Assembly: GCF_037572775.1 (NCBI RefSeq) | Contig: NZ_JBBHKA010000001.1 | Span: 1,550,001-1,614,000, forward strand | Source of the DNA: Ramlibacter sp. PS4R-6 | GTDB lineage: Bacteria; Pseudomonadota; Gammaproteobacteria; Burkholderiales; Burkholderiaceae_C | Reading direction: 5' to 3' | Length of the DNA: 64,000 nucleotides | Shown here: positions 19,361 to 27,134 of the stretch, piece after piece | Layout: each line of letters begins with the position of its first letter | Position numbering within the stretch: position 1 is the stretch's first letter | Program-made: the position numbers and the translations under genes | Notes under the pieces: generated by a model | What the model was told of the DNA's origin: nothing | What the model saw: only the letters and a program-made list of their open reading frames with translations | The model's database searches: none

Positions 19361-20774
19361 GCTTGTCGCCGAACACCAGCAGCCTGACCGTGCGCACGAT
19401 GATCAGCAGGTCCAGCGCGACGCTCCACGAGCGCAGGTAGGCCAGGTCGTATTCGGTGCGGCGGCGCATCGCGGGCAGGTCGTCGCCGCCGCGGCAGCCG
19501 TTGACCTGCGCCCAGCCGGTGATGCCCGGCCGCACCTTATGGCGCACCATGTAGCCGGGAATGAGCTTGCGGAACTGTTCGTTCACCGACAGCGCGTGGG
19601 GCCGCGGCCCGACCAGGCTCATCGTGCCGAGCAGCACGTTGATCAGCTGGGGCAGCTCGTCGAGCGACGTGCGCCGCAGCACCGCGCCGACGGCGGTCAC
19701 GCGCACGTCGTCGCGGGTCACCTGCGCGAACGCGCCGCGGCCGTCGTCGGAGCCGGTCATCGTGCGGAACTTCAGCACCACGATCTCCTTGCCGTCCAGG
19801 CCGTAGCGCGGCTGGCGGAAGAACGCCGGGCCGGGCGAGGAGGCGCGCACGGCCAGCGCGATCACGGCCAACAGCGGCAACACCACGGGCAGCGAGCCGA
19901 CGACCAGCAGCAGGTCGAGCGCGCGCTTCATCGCGCCCGGTGCGCCGCTGATCGGCGTTTCGCACACGGAGAGCACCGGCACGCCGCCGAGCGTGGTGAC
20001 CGATCCCTGGATCAGGTCGGCCACCGAGATGTCGGGCACGAAGTGGATCGAGGCGGTCGTGTCGCGCAGCGCGCCGAGCAGGCCGAGCACGCGCGGGTGG
20101 CTGGCCATCGGCAGCGAGATGTAGATGGCGCCGATGCCGTGCCGCTTGACGTAGTCGCCCACGTCCTGCAGCGACCCGATGACGGGCGCGGCCGCATGCA
20201 GCGCGAGGCGCGCGGCGTTGCGGTCGTCGAAGAAGCCGACGAAGTCCTGGCCCGCCGCTTCCTGGCGGCCGATCGCATGCGCGATGCGCAGGCCGATGTC
20301 GTTCACCCCGACAACCACGACCTTGCGCAGCGGGTAGGCGGGCCGCACCCGGCGCGCCAGCCACGGCGACGCGGCGTGCAGCAGCAGCATCGCGGCCGGG
20401 GCGGCGACGAGCCATGTGAGCGTGACGCGGGCGTCCAGCTGCCACGGCAGCGCGAACGCGGCGCTGGCGGCCCACACGGTGCCCGCGGCCAGCGCGATGC
20501 GCAGCCAGGACGACACCAGCATGCCCAGCACGCGCGCCGACAGCCGGCGCAGCGGGATTTCCGAGGGGAACAGCAGGAAGGTCGCCGCAAGCAGCACCAC
20601 CACGTCGCTCTGCGTCAATGCCGCGCCCCACGCCTGCAGCGCCGCGACGTAGGCGGCCACCACCGCGGCGGGATCGAGCGCGGACTTGAGCAGCGACCAC
20701 GGCCAGGGCAGCCGTGAACTGGCCGGCTCCGACAGCGGGCCGTGCGTGTGGATCCTGAGCGTGCCGCGTTCCAT
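19350..20774 (-). CDS. Polyprenyl-phosphate sugar-1-phosphate transferase (WbaP/WcaJ-like), priming enzyme
   Basis: A 474-residue membrane protein that should start repeat-unit synthesis by moving a sugar-1-phosphate to undecaprenyl phosphate. The N-terminus has four to five helices and a CoA-binding-like Rossmann region (VVVVGVNDIGLRIAHAIG, FFDDRNAARLAL). The C-terminal catalytic domain begins KRALDLLLVVGSLPVVLPLLAVIALAV, then GPAFFRQPRYGLDGKEIVVLKFRTM, RRTSLDELPQLINVLLGTMSLVGPRP and WAQVNGCRG, all diagnostic. First gene of the seven-gene overlapping operon. Confidence 0.93.
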   Translation of the reverse strand: MERGTLRIHTHGPLSEPASSRLPWPWSLLKSALDPAAVVAAYVAALQAWGAALTQSDVVVLLAATFLLFPSEIPLRRLSARVLGMLVSSWLRIALAAGTVWAASAAFALPWQLDARVTLTWLVAAPAAMLLLHAASPWLARRVRPAYPLRKVVVVGVNDIGLRIAHAIGRQEAAGQDFVGFFDDRNAARLALHAAAPVIGSLQDVGDYVKRHGIGAIYISLPMASHPRVLGLLGALRDTTASIHFVPDISVADLIQGSVTTLGGVPVLSVCETPISGAPGAMKRALDLLLVVGSLPVVLPLLAVIALAVRASSPGPAFFRQPRYGLDGKEIVVLKFRTMTGSDDGRGAFAQVTRDDVRVTAVGAVLRRTSLDELPQLINVLLGTMSLVGPRPHALSVNEQFRKLIPGYMVRHKVRPGITGWAQVNGCRGGDDLPAMRRRTEYDLAYLRSWSVALDLLIIVRTVRLLVFGDKHAF

Positions 20775-20806
20775 CCCGACCCACTCTAGGGGTGCGGGCG
20801 GCGCGC

Positions 20807-20885
20807 GGGATGGTCAAAACATCCCTGCCGCGGGGGAGGGAAGTGCTAAGGCGGGCGCAGTCCCCTTCTGTTCGCCAGCGAACAG
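20807..20885 (-). promoter_or_regulatory. Inverted repeats upstream of the polysaccharide operon
   Basis: Two perfect dyads lie between the priming-enzyme start and the hydrolase stop. GGGATG (20807-20812) pairs with CATCCC (20820-20825) over a 7-base AT-rich spacer and includes TTTTGACC, a possible -35 on the minus strand. CTGTTCGC (20868-20875) pairs with GCGAACAG (20878-20885) over two bases; no T-run follows, so it is either an operator or a weak terminator for the hydrolase gene. Confidence 0.35.
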
Positions 20886-20904
20886 TGCGCCCGCGTCGCT
20901 TGCG

Positions 20905-22305
20905 TCAGCGCGTCGTCGAGATGCGCACCGTGTCGGACGCCACGTTGCCTGCCGCGTCCGTGGCCTGGGCCTGCACGTTCCCCGACCAGTGCTTGCGGTT
21001 CGGCAAGGTCAGCTGGCAGTTGAACGGCGGGCTCGTCGCCACGCAGCTGGAGCCGTTCACCGTGAAGCGCACCTGCTTGACCCCGGCGTTGTCGGACGCG
21101 ACGGCCGACGCCCAGATCGTGGCGCCCGGCGCGAACACGCTGCCCGCTGCCGGCCCCGTCATTCCCACCAGCGGCGCCTGCGTGTCGACGGGTGCCGTGG
21201 GCGGCGGCGGCGCGCTGGCCACGGTCTGCTGCATCGCCGTGATCTCGGCATCGGTGAGCAGGCCGCGGCTGGTGATGGCCAGGCGCTCGGCGGCCGACAG
21301 CGCGCCGCCGGCGAAGGCGGACGCGAGGGCCAGGTGGAGCTTGGGCGTCGACAGGTTGTACATGAGCCCGAAGCGGTTCTCGGGCGCCGCCTTGGTGGGT
21401 TCGTCGAGCAGTTCGTACACATGAACCGATTCGATGTTGGCGATGGTCTGCGCGCGCAGGTCCTTCAGGTGCTTCGCGAAGGCCTTCAGGCACGCCTCCG
21501 TCACCGGCGCGCCGGCGCTGTTCTCGTAGCCCGCGTCGTAGATCTCGCCGCAGTTGAATTCGTTGACGTGCACCGGCTTGCCGAATTTCGCCAGCTGCGC
21601 GAGCGGGCCGCCGGTGCCGAACCACGGGTCGGTGAGCATGCTCGCCGTGTTGGCATGCGGGTACACGTGCCAGCCCACCACGTCGAACAGCACGCCGTTC
21701 TGTTGCATGAAGGCGAGGAAGCCGAAGTCCCGGCCGACCTCGCCGAGGATGGTGCGCAGGGGCACGCCGGAACTCGCGCGGATGTCGCGGATGGCGCGCG
21801 ACATGCCGCGCAGCACGGCGGTGAGCGTCGCCACGCAAGGCTTGCCCTGGTACGGCGCCGTGGCGGTGCCCGCGCTGTTCCACGGCACCTCGCGCATGAT
21901 CTCGGGGCGCAGCTGCGTCTCGTTCAGCAGCTCGAAGTCGTGCACGATGTCCTTCACGCCGTTCACGGCCGCCGCGGCCTGGTTGTACGCGTCCTGCTCG
22001 ACGCCGGCGAGGTTCGGGTTGCAGCTGTTGTCCCACTGGTAGGAGATTTGCAGCGCCACTTCGACGGTGCCGCCGTTGGCGCGGATCTTCTGCACCTGGT
22101 CGCGGAATGCGCTCTGGTCCTGGCCGCCGATGAGGTCCATGCGCGAGGTCTTCAGGTTGCGCTGCTTCATGACGGCGGCGACCTGGTCGTTGGTGGCTGC
22201 GGTGCCGCCGCGGTGCGTGTTGACGCCGATGTCGATCGCCCGTGCCGGGGTCGCGAGCGTTGCCGCCACGATCGCCAGGCCCAGGATTCTTGTCTCCAAG
22301 CTCAT
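20905..22305 (-). CDS. Secreted glycoside hydrolase with C-terminal Ig-like domain
   Basis: A 466-residue exported protein: AAGGAC ribosome site, signal peptide MSLETRILGLAIVAATLATPARA, then a TIM-barrel-like domain starting IDIGVNTHRGG. FELLNETQL and PVHVNEFNCGEI are candidate acid/base and nucleophile glutamates of a clan GH-A enzyme. After a Pro-rich linker (SAPPPPTAPVDTQAP, about residue 375) comes a bacterial Ig-like domain (GPAAGSVFAPGATIWASAVASD..., ATDAAGNVASDTVRI). Substrate probably the polysaccharide made by the neighbouring genes, but this is inference. Confidence 0.75.
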   Translation of the reverse strand: MSLETRILGLAIVAATLATPARAIDIGVNTHRGGTAATNDQVAAVMKQRNLKTSRMDLIGGQDQSAFRDQVQKIRANGGTVEVALQISYQWDNSCNPNLAGVEQDAYNQAAAAVNGVKDIVHDFELLNETQLRPEIMREVPWNSAGTATAPYQGKPCVATLTAVLRGMSRAIRDIRASSGVPLRTILGEVGRDFGFLAFMQQNGVLFDVVGWHVYPHANTASMLTDPWFGTGGPLAQLAKFGKPVHVNEFNCGEIYDAGYENSAGAPVTEACLKAFAKHLKDLRAQTIANIESVHVYELLDEPTKAAPENRFGLMYNLSTPKLHLALASAFAGGALSAAERLAITSRGLLTDAEITAMQQTVASAPPPPTAPVDTQAPLVGMTGPAAGSVFAPGATIWASAVASDNAGVKQVRFTVNGSSCVATSPPFNCQLTLPNRKHWSGNVQAQATDAAGNVASDTVRISTTR

Positions 22306-22349
22306 CGCTGTCCTTCGAAATGCAAGGTGGGCCATGGCGGGGGCCCGGC

Positions 22350-22427
22350 CATGGATGAGCACGGATCGTAGGAGCGACGGATGAGCTACCCCTCCTGAAG
22401 AGGTAACGGAATGGATGAGCTGTTACC
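22350..22427 (-). promoter_or_regulatory. Direct-repeat and dyad cluster upstream of the secreted hydrolase
   Basis: GGATGAGC occurs three times in the same direction (22353-22360, 22379-22386, 22413-22420), and two copies belong to the longer ATGGATGAGC form seen, with small changes, at two other polysaccharide promoters. A perfect dyad, GGTAAC (22402-22407) and GTTACC (22422-22427), encloses the third copy. The rest of the 226-bp gap holds more GTTAC words (near 22482 and 22497) and no gene I can support. Confidence 0.45.
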
Positions 22428-22531
22428 CCCGCGCGGGGCGCAAGTGACGGCGGGCCGGGGGCTTGAGGCGGGTCGGCGCGCGTTACTGCTGAGCAAGTTA
22501 CCCGGCGTTGCACCGGGCCTGCGGTGAAATC

Positions 22532-23458
22532 TCAGTAGCGGTAGTGGCGGTCGTCACGCTCGCCGCGCAGCGCGCTGGACACGAGGTGCGACAGCTTCCA
22601 CAGCCCCGTGCCGTGGCTCACGTAGGGACGCACCGCGGGCGTGAAGCCGAACTTGGACAGGAAGGCGCCGGAGCGGTGCGTGCCGAACCCGTCGGTGTCG
22701 AAGTCCAGGCCGCGCCCGTGCGCCAGGCTCGCCGCGTGCGCGATCAGCAGGCTGAGCGCGCCGGTGCTCGCGCACTCGGGGTTGCGCGCCGAAAGCCAGA
22801 AGTACAGGCTGCGCGCGTCCCACACCAGCACGGCGCAGGCGGAATCGACGCCGCCGGCGCCCTCCGCGCACAGCACGGTGGCCTGGCCGCGCGCATGCGC
22901 CGCATCGAACAGCCGCTGGACGTCGGCCGCGTCAGCGCGCGACTTCGCCCCGAACTGCGAGCGCAGAACCGCGAAGAAGCGCGACAGGTCCGCGCCCTCG
23001 ACGACTTCGAAGTCGCGCGCCGCCTTGTTCACGACGTTGCGCGTCTTCTGGTGCATCGCGGCGCGCGACGCCTCCGACGCCGCGGCGACGAAGGTGTAGG
23101 TGTGCCCCACCGGGTAGTTCAGCATGACGAAGGGCAGGGCGTTCGGGCAGTTCGTGCCCAGCGCGAGGTCGAAGCGTTCGTGCGGCGGCAACTGCGCCAT
23201 CAGCGCCGCCAGGATCTTGACCTTCTTCATGAGCGCATGGCCGGGTGCGCCCGGCGGCGGCTGCAGCCAGGGGCTGGCCGTGCGCGTGAGCGGCGGCAGC
23301 CCGATGAAGCGCAGGCCCATGCGCCGGGTCGCCGCGAACGACAGTGAGCCGACGAGGACCTGGTCCCAGCGCACCTCCACGCGCTGCCAGCCGCCCGGGG
23401 CCGCGGCGTCCAGCCACCAGTCCTCGTCGAAGATGCAGCCGGCGGGCACCGCGCTCAC
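22532..23458 (-). CDS. GNAT-fold acyltransferase (BioF2/FemAB-like)
   Basis: About 308 residues. The middle (ASRAAMHQKTRNVVNKAARDFEVVEGADLSRFFAVLRSQF) and the C-terminal region (SLAHGRGLDFDTDGFGTHRSGAFLSKFGF) are typical of GNAT_6 enzymes related to peptidoglycan aminoacyl transferases. The likely start is a GTG at 23458 that overlaps the TGA of the ATP-grasp gene (GTGA), giving translational coupling; no ATG is well placed. The tight pairing suggests that one enzyme makes an activated compound and the other transfers it. Not closely related by eye to the acyltransferase at 6996. Confidence 0.75.
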   Translation of the reverse strand: MSAVPAGCIFDEDWWLDAAAPGGWQRVEVRWDQVLVGSLSFAATRRMGLRFIGLPPLTRTASPWLQPPPGAPGHALMKKVKILAALMAQLPPHERFDLALGTNCPNALPFVMLNYPVGHTYTFVAAASEASRAAMHQKTRNVVNKAARDFEVVEGADLSRFFAVLRSQFGAKSRADAADVQRLFDAAHARGQATVLCAEGAGGVDSACAVLVWDARSLYFWLSARNPECASTGALSLLIAHAASLAHGRGLDFDTDGFGTHRSGAFLSKFGFTPAVRPYVSHGTGLWKLSHLVSSALRGERDDRHYRY

Positions 23459-24549
23459 GCTGAAAAACCCGCCGGTGAGCGCTGCAGCTTCGTCACGTAG
23501 AACTCGCGGCACGCCTGCGCGAAGCTGTGCCGCAGGTCCGACAGCAGGTAGCGCGCGTGGCGACGGTCGGCGTCCAGCAGGCTCCAGGGGCGCAGCAGGC
23601 GCGCGCGGTGCAGGCGCGCCGCCTGCGCGCGCGGCGCGAGCGTGCCGGGCACGAGGAACTCGCGGATGATGTTGTAGCCGGAGAGCAGGCCCACCAGCGA
23701 ACCTTCGTACGTGAAGCGCGGGTTGCACTCGATGAACCAGGGCCTTCCGTCGGTGCCCACGCGCATGTCGAAGCCGATCGCGCCGTCCAGCTGCAACGCC
23801 GAGGCCGCGCGCGCGAGCAGGGCCCACAGCCGCGGCTCGTCGACCACGCGGAATTCGCCGGCGTCCAGGCCGTACGCGATCGCGGCGACGATATCGCCCG
23901 CCTTGCAAAGGAGCAAGGCGTTGACGTCGCTGCCCTCGATGAACTCCTGCACCACGATGGGGTGGTGGTCCAGCGCGCGGATGCGCCGCAGCGCCGCCTC
24001 GTCGCGCCGCTCCAGTTTCCACACGCCATGGCCGGCGTGGGCATCGACGGGCTTGATCATGACCGGCCGCGCATCCAGCGTCTGCAGCAGCTCGAGGACC
24101 TCCTGCGGGCCGTCGCAGGCGGTGGTCGCCGGGTGCGGCAGGCCGAGCGCCGCGCACACCTGCGCGAACGAGTCCTTGTTGACGAGGCGTTCGAACGCCG
24201 CGGCGGCCGGCACCGGGAACGTGCGCACCGCGATGCCGCGCCCGTGCCACACGACGAAACGCGTCGTCGCCGGGTCGGAGGCCAGCACGATCTGCGCGCC
24301 CAGCGCGTGCGCCAGCGCGTTGACTTCGTGCACGGCTTCCCCCGAAGCCCATGCGCCTGCGCGGACCGCGTGCAAGCCCGCGCAGTACCGCGAGCGCGCG
24401 AGCCGCGCCGCCGCACTGCCCGCCGTGCCCAGCACGTGCACCCGCATGCCGGCGTCGTTCACGCATCGCATCACACGGTACGTGAGTTCGTCGCCATCGG
24501 CCAGCAACAGGGCCGGGGCGCGCTCGTTCGCGGTGCGGGTCGTGGGCAT
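23455..24549 (-). CDS. ATP-grasp family carboxylate-amine/thiol ligase-like protein
   Basis: A 364-residue ATP-grasp enzyme. N-terminal Rossmann-like domain (ALLLADGDELTYRVMRCVNDAGMRVHVLG); ATP-binding lobe with NKDSFAQVCAALGLPHPAT, RPVMIKPVDAHAGHGVWK and HPIVVQEFIEGSDVNALLL; metal-binding end GAIGFDMRV...PWFIECNPRFTYEGS with the conserved Glu and Asn. Such enzymes join a carboxylate to an amine or thiol through an acyl phosphate. A G-rich ribosome site precedes the ATG. The substrate is unknown; the coupled acyltransferase downstream suggests decoration of a polysaccharide or lipid. Confidence 0.8.
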   Translation of the reverse strand: MPTTRTANERAPALLLADGDELTYRVMRCVNDAGMRVHVLGTAGSAAARLARSRYCAGLHAVRAGAWASGEAVHEVNALAHALGAQIVLASDPATTRFVVWHGRGIAVRTFPVPAAAAFERLVNKDSFAQVCAALGLPHPATTACDGPQEVLELLQTLDARPVMIKPVDAHAGHGVWKLERRDEAALRRIRALDHHPIVVQEFIEGSDVNALLLCKAGDIVAAIAYGLDAGEFRVVDEPRLWALLARAASALQLDGAIGFDMRVGTDGRPWFIECNPRFTYEGSLVGLLSGYNIIREFLVPGTLAPRAQAARLHRARLLRPWSLLDADRRHARYLLSDLRHSFAQACREFYVTKLQRSPAGFSA

Positions 24550-24584
24550 CGTGCCCCCATTGGGCGCGCCCGGCGGGCCGCGCA

Positions 24585-24601
24585 CATGGGTGAGCCGTCC
24601 C
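24585..24601 (-). promoter_or_regulatory. Conserved element upstream of the ATP-grasp gene
   Basis: CATGGGTGAGCCGTCCC is a one-mismatch copy of the element at 9365-9381. It sits about 36 bases before the ATP-grasp start, close to the 32 bases seen there, in a 180-bp divergent gap shared with the histidine kinase gene. Confidence 0.45.
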
Positions 24602-24729
24602 GCACGCGCGGGGAGGTTCCGCCCACGGCCGCACACATCGTGACACCTGGCGCGACCGTGGGTGCGCCAGCGCACCGACGATTCGCTGTGTGGCATTCAT
24701 CCTACAAGCACACCACCGAGGACACCGCA

Positions 24730-25521
24730 ATGGATGCGCCGCAAGTTGCACACACCGATCCCGTCGTCGTTGCAATGGCGTCCGAACGCACGGCAAGGCC
24801 CGCCCGCGACGCGGCGGACCTCGAGCGGCGCCGCAACGTGTACCTGGCCACGGTGGCTCATGAGATCCGCAATGCGCTCGCGCCGCTGTCGTGCGCCATC
24901 GACGTGCTGGCCGCCCGCGCGCGTGCGGACGACGCGTCCGCGGACATGCTCCCCATCGCGCGCCGGCAGGTGGCGCAGCTCGCCGGCCTCACCGAAGACC
25001 TCCTGGACATCGGGCGCGCGGTGACCGACGAGTTCCGCATGGAGTTCAAGCGACATGCCGTGCAGGACCTGGTCGGGGGCGTGGTGGCCGCCTGGTCGGT
25101 GCTGGCGCAGACCAAGCAGCAGTCCATCACCGTGGAAATGCCGTTGCCGCCGCTGTGGGTCCGCGCGGACCGCCTGCGCCTGGGCCAGGCGCTGCAGAAC
25201 GTCGTGGGCAACGCGATCAAGTTCACGCCGGAAGGCGGGCGCATCCTGGTGCGGGTGTTCGCCACCCAGGCGCACGCGACGATCTGCGTCACCGACAGCG
25301 GCATCGGCATCGCCGAAGCCGACCTCGCCAACATCTTCCAGCTCTTCTACCGCGTGCGCCGCGAGGGCCCCGGGCCCGGCGGGTTCGGCATCGGGCTGGC
25401 GCTGGCACGGCAGTTCGTCGAATGCCACGGTGGCATGGTCAACGCCCGCAGCGAGGGCGCGGGGCGCGGCAGCACCCTCACCATCACCCTGCCGCTCGCG
25501 GGAGCGCCCGTAGCGGCTTGA
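24730..25521 (+). CDS. Soluble sensor histidine kinase without an input domain
   Basis: A 263-residue kinase: about 35 leading residues without a recognised sensor, then HisKA (YLATVAHEIRNALAPLSCAID, His in the HExRN box), the N box NVVGNAIKFTPEGG, G1 DSGIGIAEAD, F box IFQLFYR and G2 GPGGFGIGLALARQF. No membrane helix, so it is cytosolic and must receive its signal through a partner. It is divergent from the ATP-grasp gene and followed by two Crp/Fnr-type genes. The response regulator at 27135 is the nearest candidate partner. Confidence 0.88.
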   Translation: MDAPQVAHTDPVVVAMASERTARPARDAADLERRRNVYLATVAHEIRNALAPLSCAIDVLAARARADDASADMLPIARRQVAQLAGLTEDLLDIGRAVTDEFRMEFKRHAVQDLVGGVVAAWSVLAQTKQQSITVEMPLPPLWVRADRLRLGQALQNVVGNAIKFTPEGGRILVRVFATQAHATICVTDSGIGIAEADLANIFQLFYRVRREGPGPGGFGIGLALARQFVECHGGMVNARSEGAGRGSTLTITLPLAGAPVAA

Positions 25522-25542
25522 CGGCGCGACCCCGGATCGTTG

Positions 25543-25558
25543 TGTGCGTCACCGCACA
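25543..25558 (+). promoter_or_regulatory. Palindrome in the first Crp/Fnr-type promoter region
   Basis: TGTGCG-TCAC-CGCACA is a perfect 6-bp dyad with a 4-bp spacer, shaped like a Crp-family operator (TGTGA-N6-TCACA) but with different inner bases. It lies about 65 bases before the likely start of the regulator gene, so self-control is possible. Confidence 0.35.
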
Positions 25559-25623
25559 AACCGCCAATTCACGGCGGGGCCGGTCTACACTGGGCTTTCC
25601 ACCACATCGCCCTGGGAGCCCCC

Positions 25624-26364
25624 TTGTCCGCAGTCAGTGTTGCCCTCCAGGGCAGGGACCTGCTCCAGCACAACCTGCTGCTCGCGGCGCTGCCGCAGGA
25701 GACGATGGACCGCTGGGTGCCCGTCATGGAAAGCGTGCGGCTCGACCTCGGGCAGGCCCTGTACGAGCCCGGCGTGACGCTGGCGCACGCCTACTTCCCC
25801 GTCACCGCGCTGGTCTCGCTGCTGTACGTGATGGAGAGCGGCGCATCGACCGAGATCGCGGTGATCGGCAACGACGGCATCGTGGGCATCTCGCTGTTCA
25901 TGGGCGGCGGCTCCACCTCCAGCCGCGCGGTGGTCCAGAGCGCGGGCGCCGCGCTTCGGCTGCCGGTGGCGGACCTCATGTCCGAGTTTTCGCGCGGCAC
26001 GCTCACGTCGCACCTGCTGCTGCGGTACACGCAGGCCCTCATCACGCAGATGACGCAGACGGCGGCGTGCAACCGGCACCATGCGATCGACCAGCAGCTG
26101 TGCCGCTGGCTGCTCCTGAGCCTGGACCGCCTGCCGGGCACCGAGCTGGTGATGACCCAGGAACTCATCTCGAACATGCTCGGCGTGCGGCGCGAAGGAG
26201 TGACCGAAGCCGCATCGCGCCTGCAGCGCGCGGGGCTGATCCGCTATTCGCGCGGGCGCATCCAGGTGCTCGATCGCGCGGGCCTCGAGCGCCGCGCGTG
26301 CGAGTGCTACGAAGTCGTGCGCAAGGAATACTGCCGGCTGCTGCCCGAATTCCCCAAGGTGTAA
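25624..26364 (+). CDS. Crp/Fnr-family transcriptional regulator
   Basis: About 246 residues from a TTG at 25624 with GGGAG upstream; an in-frame start at 25540 is less likely, and an ATG near 25708 would cut the sensor domain. The N-terminal cupin-like domain has FPVTALVSLLYVMESGASTEIAVIGNDGIVGISLFM; the cAMP-contact Glu is not preserved. The helix-turn-helix is TQELISNMLGVRREGVTEAASRLQRAGLI, and the tail CECYEVVRKEY is shared, in altered form, by the next gene. Ligand unknown. Confidence 0.83.
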   Translation: MSAVSVALQGRDLLQHNLLLAALPQETMDRWVPVMESVRLDLGQALYEPGVTLAHAYFPVTALVSLLYVMESGASTEIAVIGNDGIVGISLFMGGGSTSSRAVVQSAGAALRLPVADLMSEFSRGTLTSHLLLRYTQALITQMTQTAACNRHHAIDQQLCRWLLLSLDRLPGTELVMTQELISNMLGVRREGVTEAASRLQRAGLIRYSRGRIQVLDRAGLERRACECYEVVRKEYCRLLPEFPKV

Positions 26365-26408
26365 GCAGCGGCTGCGTGAGCGGCCTGGCAGACAGACAGC
26401 ACGGGCGC

Positions 26409-27128
26409 ATGCGCGCACCGTGGTCCGTGACCCCCCACAACAAGCTCATCGATTCGCTGCCGGCCGCCGACCGCGCGGCCCTCTTCGCCAGCGGCAACCA
26501 GGTGGACCTCAGCGTCGGCCAGTCGCTGCAGGCCTCGCGCCACAGCATCGCTCGCGTCTACTTCCCCACGTCCGCGTACGTGTCCCTGCAGGCGCGCACG
26601 GAGCCCGCCGGCGCCGAGGTGATGATGGTCGGCCACGAAGGGGCGCTGGGCGGACAGCTGGTGCTCGGGGAAGGCGCGCAGCCGCTGGACATGGTGGTGC
26701 AAGGCGCCGGCGAGGCGTTGCGCGTGGACGGCGCGGCCTTCGGCGACCAGCTGGCCGGCAGCCCGGCGCTGCGAGCCGCGCTCCACGCCTACGTCGACTA
26801 CATGATCCAGCAGATCGCCATTTCGTGCGGCTGCGTCCACGGCCACGTGCTGCTCGAGCGCCTGGCGCGGCGGCTGCTGACCACGCACGATTGCGCGCGC
26901 CGCGCGGACTTCCACGTGACGCACGAATTCCTGGCGGCGGTGATGGGCGTGCGGCGGGTGGGCGTGACCAATGCCGCGTCGCTGCTGCAGGACCAGGGGC
27001 TGATCACCTACCGGCGCGGCGAGGTCTCGGTGGTGGACCGCAAGGGGCTGGAAGCCGCGTCGTGCGGCTGCTATGCGGATTCGCGCCGCACCTACACGCG
27101 GGCCATGAGGGGCGTGCGCGACCCGTGA
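26409..27128 (+). CDS. Second Crp/Fnr-family regulator, diverged paralogue
   Basis: A 239-residue protein with the same layout as the preceding regulator. The sensor domain (IARVYFPTSAYVSLQARTEPAGAEVMMVGHEGALGG) has lost the arginine that holds the cyclic-nucleotide phosphate in Crp. Helix-turn-helix: THEFLAAVMGVRRVGVTNAASLLQDQGLITY; tail CGCYADSRRTYTRAM. It starts 44 bases after the first regulator, probably in the same transcript, and ends tail to tail six bases from the response regulator gene. A GTG at 26427 is an alternative start. Confidence 0.83.
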   Translation: MRAPWSVTPHNKLIDSLPAADRAALFASGNQVDLSVGQSLQASRHSIARVYFPTSAYVSLQARTEPAGAEVMMVGHEGALGGQLVLGEGAQPLDMVVQGAGEALRVDGAAFGDQLAGSPALRAALHAYVDYMIQQIAISCGCVHGHVLLERLARRLLTTHDCARRADFHVTHEFLAAVMGVRRVGVTNAASLLQDQGLITYRRGEVSVVDRKGLEAASCGCYADSRRTYTRAMRGVRDP

Positions 27129-27134
27129 GCCGCG

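Noticed and set aside
9341-20789. Recurring CCCTAGA words upstream of the flavoprotein, wzz-like and priming-transferase genes
   Set aside because: CTAG is rare in such genomes and it is tempting to call a shared -10, but in two cases it lies only 9-15 bases before the start codon, leaving no room for a normal leader, and no common -35 sits at a fixed distance.
20868-20885. CTGT...ACAG palindrome as a LexA box
   Set aside because: The spacing between CTG and CAG is 12 bases rather than 10 and the core is GC-rich, so it does not fit LexA.
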